A stretch of DNA of 46,700 nucleotides from Flavobacteriales bacterium. GTDB lineage: Bacteria; Bacteroidota; Bacteroidia; Flavobacteriales_G; Salibacteraceae. The DNA lies in the NCBI GenBank assembly GCA_013204105.1, contig JABMOM010000010.1, positions 1 to 46,700 on the forward strand, given 5' to 3'. The notes under the pieces are model-generated. The model ran no database searches and was not told where the DNA came from. It worked only from the letters and a program-made list of their open reading frames with translations. Positions 43,389-46,700 of this stretch are shown one piece after another; within the stretch, counting starts at the first letter, position 1; each line of letters opens with the position of its first letter. A program made the position numbers and the translations under genes.

Positions 43389-43712
43389 CTATGCCTCTCC
43401 CGTTGGACCGAAGTTCATTGGGAACGGTGCCACACCTCCTTGCTCGACATCCGCGATAGGTCCGTGCTGAGACTCGAACTTTTTGACGTTCTCGTTCAGC
43501 GCTTTCATGAGTCGCTTAGCGTGCTGTGGGGTCAAGATGATCCTTGACTTCACACGAGCCTTTGGTGTGCCTGGCATCATACTGACGAAATCTACGATGA
43601 ACTCAGCAGAGGAATGGGTAATCACGGCCAGGTTGGAATATTCCCCCTGTGCGATCTCCTCGCTCAACTCAATGTTGATCTGTCCTTGCTTTGGTTCTTT
43701 CTCGTCAGCCAT
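43389..43712 (-). CDS. DUF3467 family protein
   Basis: A 107-residue cytoplasmic protein of the DUF3467 family. Typical segments are INIELSEEIAQGEYSNLAVI, SAEFIVDFVSMMPGTPKA and SRIILTPQHAKRLMKALNENV. The function is unknown, and a gene of this family directly after rpoC is the usual order in Bacteroidota. It follows rpoC by 17 bp and precedes a strong terminator, so it is the last gene of the RNA polymerase operon in this genome. Confidence 0.95.
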   Translation of the reverse strand: MADEKEPKQGQINIELSEEIAQGEYSNLAVITHSSAEFIVDFVSMMPGTPKARVKSRIILTPQHAKRLMKALNENVKKFESQHGPIADVEQGGVAPFPMNFGPTGEA

Positions 43713-43729
43713 GTTGCTCTATGCTTAGA

Positions 43730-46700
43730 TTAACCGTTATCTACTTGTTCTTCTACTGGTTGAGGGCTTTCCACACCCACCATCTGATCGTATTCCTCTT
43801 GGCTTCCGACGATGGTGTTGCGATAAGCTTGCAGACCTGTACCCGCTGGGATCAAGTGACCTACGATCACGTTCTCCTTCAGACCAGCAAGGTAATCTTC
43901 CTTACCGCTCACAGCAGCTTCGTTGAGGACCTTCGTAGTCTCCTGGAACGACGCTGCAGAAATGAAGCTTTCGGTCTGGAGAGACGCACGCGTGATACCT
44001 TGAAGGATCGGCTTACCTGTTGCAGGCAACGCCTCACGAGACTCTACGAGTTTCTTGTCCTTGCGGCGAAGGATAGAGTTCTCATCGCGTAGGTTACGCG
44101 CAGAGATGATCTGTCCTGGCACCATGGTCTCAGACTCTCCTGCCTCCGTAACGACTCTCATTCCGAAGATGCTGTCGTTTGCTAAGATGAACTCGACCTT
44201 ATTAGAGATCTGGTTCTCAAGGAAACGTGTATCTCCTGGATCTTCGATGATCACTTTACGCATCATCTGACGAACGATTACCTCGAAGTGCTTGTCGTTG
44301 ATCTTCACACCCTGCAGACGGTACACTTCCTGGATCTCATTGACCAAGTACTCTTGTACAGCTGTAGGACCTTTGATTGCCAAGATATCTGCTGGAGTGA
44401 TGGCTCCATCAGAAAGTGGCTGACCTGCTTTTACGAAGTCGTTCTCTTGAACGAGGATGTGTCGTGACAATGGAACGAGGTACTTCGACTTATCACCCAA
44501 TCGTGATTCGACGATGATCTCTCGGTTACCACGCTTGATCTTACCGAAGGAAACGATACCATCGATTTCAGAAACGATGGCTGGGTTTGAAGGATTACGC
44601 GCTTCAAACAATTCAGTCACCCGTGGAAGACCTCCGGTGATGTCACCAGAAGACTTTCCTCCAGAACGTGGAATCTTCACCAGAATATCTCCAGATCCAA
44701 CCTTGTCGCCTTCGTTCACCATGATGTGCGCTCCTACAGGAATACTGTACGTACGCAACATTTCTCCTTTCGAATCAACAACGTTGATCGCTGGGTTCAA
44801 TGTTTTATCACGGTTATCAATGATCACCTTCTCACGGAATCCTGTCTGCTCATCAGACTCTTCCTTGTAAGTATAGCCTTCTAGGATACTCTCATAGGCA
44901 AGCTTTCCAGCAAATTCGGAGATGATAACAGCGTTGTACGGATCCCAAGAGCAGATCAAGTCACCTTTTGCAACTTCCTTACCTGGCTCCTTGAAGAGCT
45001 CAGATCCGTAAGGGATGTTGTTGGTAGCAATGGTCAATCCTGTTTTCCTATCAACGAGTCGCATCTCAGCCGAACGACCGATAACGATCGTCTGCTTGCT
45101 TCCATCCTTGGCCTTCTTCTCAACGGTGCGCAGCTCATCGATCTCGAGGATTCCTGTCTGCCTAGCGATGATTTTAGATTCGGATGCAATACTTGATGCG
45201 GTACCCCCCACGTGGAAGGTTCGCAGTGTAAGCTGTGTTCCTGGCTCACCGATCGACTGTGCCGCGATGACACCGACGGCTTCACCCATCTTAACGTCCT
45301 TACCGTTTGCAAGGTTCTGTCCGTAACACAACGAGCAGATACCACGTGGCATCTCACAAGTAAGTGCTGAACGGATCTCAACCTCATCGATACCACAAGC
45401 ATCGATTTCAGCTGCGATTTCATCCGAGATGTAACCGCCTGCTTCAACGAGTATTTCGTCTGTTTCAGGGTTGATCACATCGTGCACGGATGTACGTCCT
45501 TGGATACGTTCTGTCAATGACTCGACGATCTCTTCGTTCTTCTTTAGTGCAGACATGTTCAATCCACGAAGGGTTCCACAGTCTTCAGAAGTTACGATGA
45601 CATCCTGAGCAACATCTACCAATCGTCGTGTGAGGTAACCCGCATCCGCCGTTTTAAGTGCAGTATCCGCGAGACCCTTACGAGCACCGTGGGTAGAGAT
45701 GAAGTACTCAAGGATCGAAAGACCTTCACGGAAGTTAGAAAGGATCGGGTTCTCAATGATCTCCCCTCCTTGTGCTCCTGACTTACGCGGCTTGGCCATC
45801 AAACCTCTCATACCTGACAACTGGCGAATCTGTTCTTTCGAACCCCTCGCACCAGAGTCAAACATCATGTATACAGAGTTGAAGCCTTGGTTATCGTTCT
45901 TCAACTTGTTCATCAGCACGTGTGTCAACTTCGAGTTGGTATGCGTCCAGATGTCAATGATCTGGTTGTAACGCTCGTTGTTGGTGATGAGTCCCATGTT
46001 GTAGTTCATCATCACTTCATCCACTTCCTGCTGTGCCTTTGCGAGAAGATCTGTCTTCTCATCAGGAACAATTACGTCAGAAAGGTTAAACGAAAGACCA
46101 CCCTTGAATGCCATGTAGAATCCAAGCGACTTGATATCGTCAAGGAATTTAGCTGTAGCAGCCATTCCACATACCTTCAGCACGCGGCCGATGATATCAC
46201 GAAGCGACTTCTTGGTCAACAATTCATTGATGTATCCTACTTCTTCTGGAACCATCTGGTTAAAGAGGATTCGACCACAAGTAGTTTCCATCAATACACG
46301 CTCACCGTAGTGGTTTACGCGCACCGTAATGACAGAGTGCAGTCCAAGCTTGCCTTCGTTGTGTGCAATGATCACTTCATCTGGAGAGTAGAAGGTCATG
46401 CCTTCTCCTTTCATCGGAAGCTCCTTTGTACCCTGGCGTCCTTTGGTGATGTAGTACAGACCCAAGACCATGTCTTGAGAAGGTACCGCCACTGGAGCGC
46501 CGTTTGCTGGGTTAAGGATGTTGTGAGATGCCAACATCAAAAGCTGTGCTTCCAGAATTGCGGCATGTCCAAGTGGAACGTGCACGGCCATCTGGTCACC
46601 ATAAAAGTCAGCGTTGAATGCAGTACACACCAATGGGTGCAACTGAATCGCCTTTCCTTCGATAAGCTTTGGCTGGAATGACTGGATACCCATTCGGTGA
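43730..46700 (-). CDS. rpoC: RNA polymerase beta' subunit, 3' part (partial)
   Basis: About 989 C-terminal residues of the catalytic beta' subunit; the 5' part lies outside the window, and the frame is open to the edge ([10 protein letters not shown]). Recognisable are [12 protein letters not shown], the funnel/bridge region ([16 protein letters not shown]), the trigger loop ([21 protein letters not shown]), the second zinc site (cysteines in [20 protein letters not shown]) and the C-terminal [21 protein letters not shown] serious anomaly sits near the edge: the active-site motif NADFDGDQMAVH reads [12 protein letters not shown], with codon TAT in place of an Asp codon. The protein ends VEEQVDNG. 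Confidence 0.97.
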   Translation of the reverse strand, partial: HRMGIQSFQPKLIEGKAIQLHPLVCTAFNADFYGDQMAVHVPLGHAAILEAQLLMLASHNILNPANGAPVAVPSQDMVLGLYYITKGRQGTKELPMKGEGMTFYSPDEVIIAHNEGKLGLHSVITVRVNHYGERVLMETTCGRILFNQMVPEEVGYINELLTKKSLRDIIGRVLKVCGMAATAKFLDDIKSLGFYMAFKGGLSFNLSDVIVPDEKTDLLAKAQQEVDEVMMNYNMGLITNNERYNQIIDIWTHTNSKLTHVLMNKLKNDNQGFNSVYMMFDSGARGSKEQIRQLSGMRGLMAKPRKSGAQGGEIIENPILSNFREGLSILEYFISTHGARKGLADTALKTADAGYLTRRLVDVAQDVIVTSEDCGTLRGLNMSALKKNEEIVESLTERIQGRTSVHDVINPETDEILVEAGGYISDEIAAEIDACGIDEVEIRSALTCEMPRGICSLCYGQNLANGKDVKMGEAVGVIAAQSIGEPGTQLTLRTFHVGGTASSIASESKIIARQTGILEIDELRTVEKKAKDGSKQTIVIGRSAEMRLVDRKTGLTIATNNIPYGSELFKEPGKEVAKGDLICSWDPYNAVIISEFAGKLAYESILEGYTYKEESDEQTGFREKVIIDNRDKTLNPAINVVDSKGEMLRTYSIPVGAHIMVNEGDKVGSGDILVKIPRSGGKSSGDITGGLPRVTELFEARNPSNPAIVSEIDGIVSFGKIKRGNREIIVESRLGDKSKYLVPLSRHILVQENDFVKAGQPLSDGAITPADILAIKGPTAVQEYLVNEIQEVYRLQGVKINDKHFEVIVRQMMRKVIIEDPGDTRFLENQISNKVEFILANDSIFGMRVVTEAGESETMVPGQIISARNLRDENSILRRKDKKLVESREALPATGKPILQGITRASLQTESFISAASFQETTKVLNEAAVSGKEDYLAGLKENVIVGHLIPAGTGLQAYRNTIVGSQEEYDQMVGVESPQPVEEQVDNG

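Overview
The window looks like a chromosomal piece of a member of the Bacteroidota, most likely Flavobacteriales-like. The signs are two kinds of type IX secretion (T9SS) sorting domain, many lipoproteins, GH92, NamZ/DUF1343, DUF1573 and DUF3467 proteins, promoters of the TTG-N(~20)-TAnnTTTG type, almost no Shine-Dalgarno sites, and rpoC followed by a DUF3467 gene. The genus is not determinable by eye. I saw no tRNA, rRNA, CRISPR array, transposase or phage gene.

1-11.5 kb (minus strand) carries a beta-propeller gene broken at its 3' side, a TPR-adenylate cyclase coupled to it by an ATGA overlap, a TPR lipoprotein, an AT-rich alpha/beta hydrolase, an M3 peptidase lipoprotein (Dcp-like), two small proteins and a GH92 alpha-mannosidase. 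The gaps here are a mosaic of short tandem hexamer and heptamer arrays and small hairpins. One heptamer family sits on the TAG stop codons of four genes, and one array lies inside the cyclase reading frame.

11.5-18.6 kb carries a methyltransferase, a lipoprotein overlapping mnmA, an SRPBCC protein, a MORN-repeat protein, and a tightly overlapping block sulfotransferase - glycosyltransferase - gmhA - gmhB, which points to heptose-containing, possibly sulfated, surface glycan synthesis. 18.6-25.4 kb (plus strand) carries two membrane proteins, a 1411-residue T9SS adhesin-like protein, a flavodoxin-fold oxidoreductase and a small lipoprotein.

25.6-43.2 kb carries valS, a SpoIIE-type phosphatase whose N-terminal half looks like a fusion of GldL-like and GldM-like gliding-motor segments (the most interesting gene here), a DUF1573 protein, an aminotransferase, NamZ, a LolC/E-like permease, a secreted cyclophilin with a T9SS tail, tandem paralogous secreted proteins of unknown family, a CBS-domain cysteine/cystathionine synthase, a C26 peptidase-like lipoprotein, a BtuF-like protein without a signal peptide, and a patatin fused to an outer-membrane barrel.

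43.3-46.7 kb (minus strand) holds a terminator, the DUF3467 gene and the 3' two thirds of rpoC, which runs off the window. In rpoC the universally conserved catalytic motif NADFDGD reads NADFYGD, an anomaly that suggests either a base error or something extraordinary.
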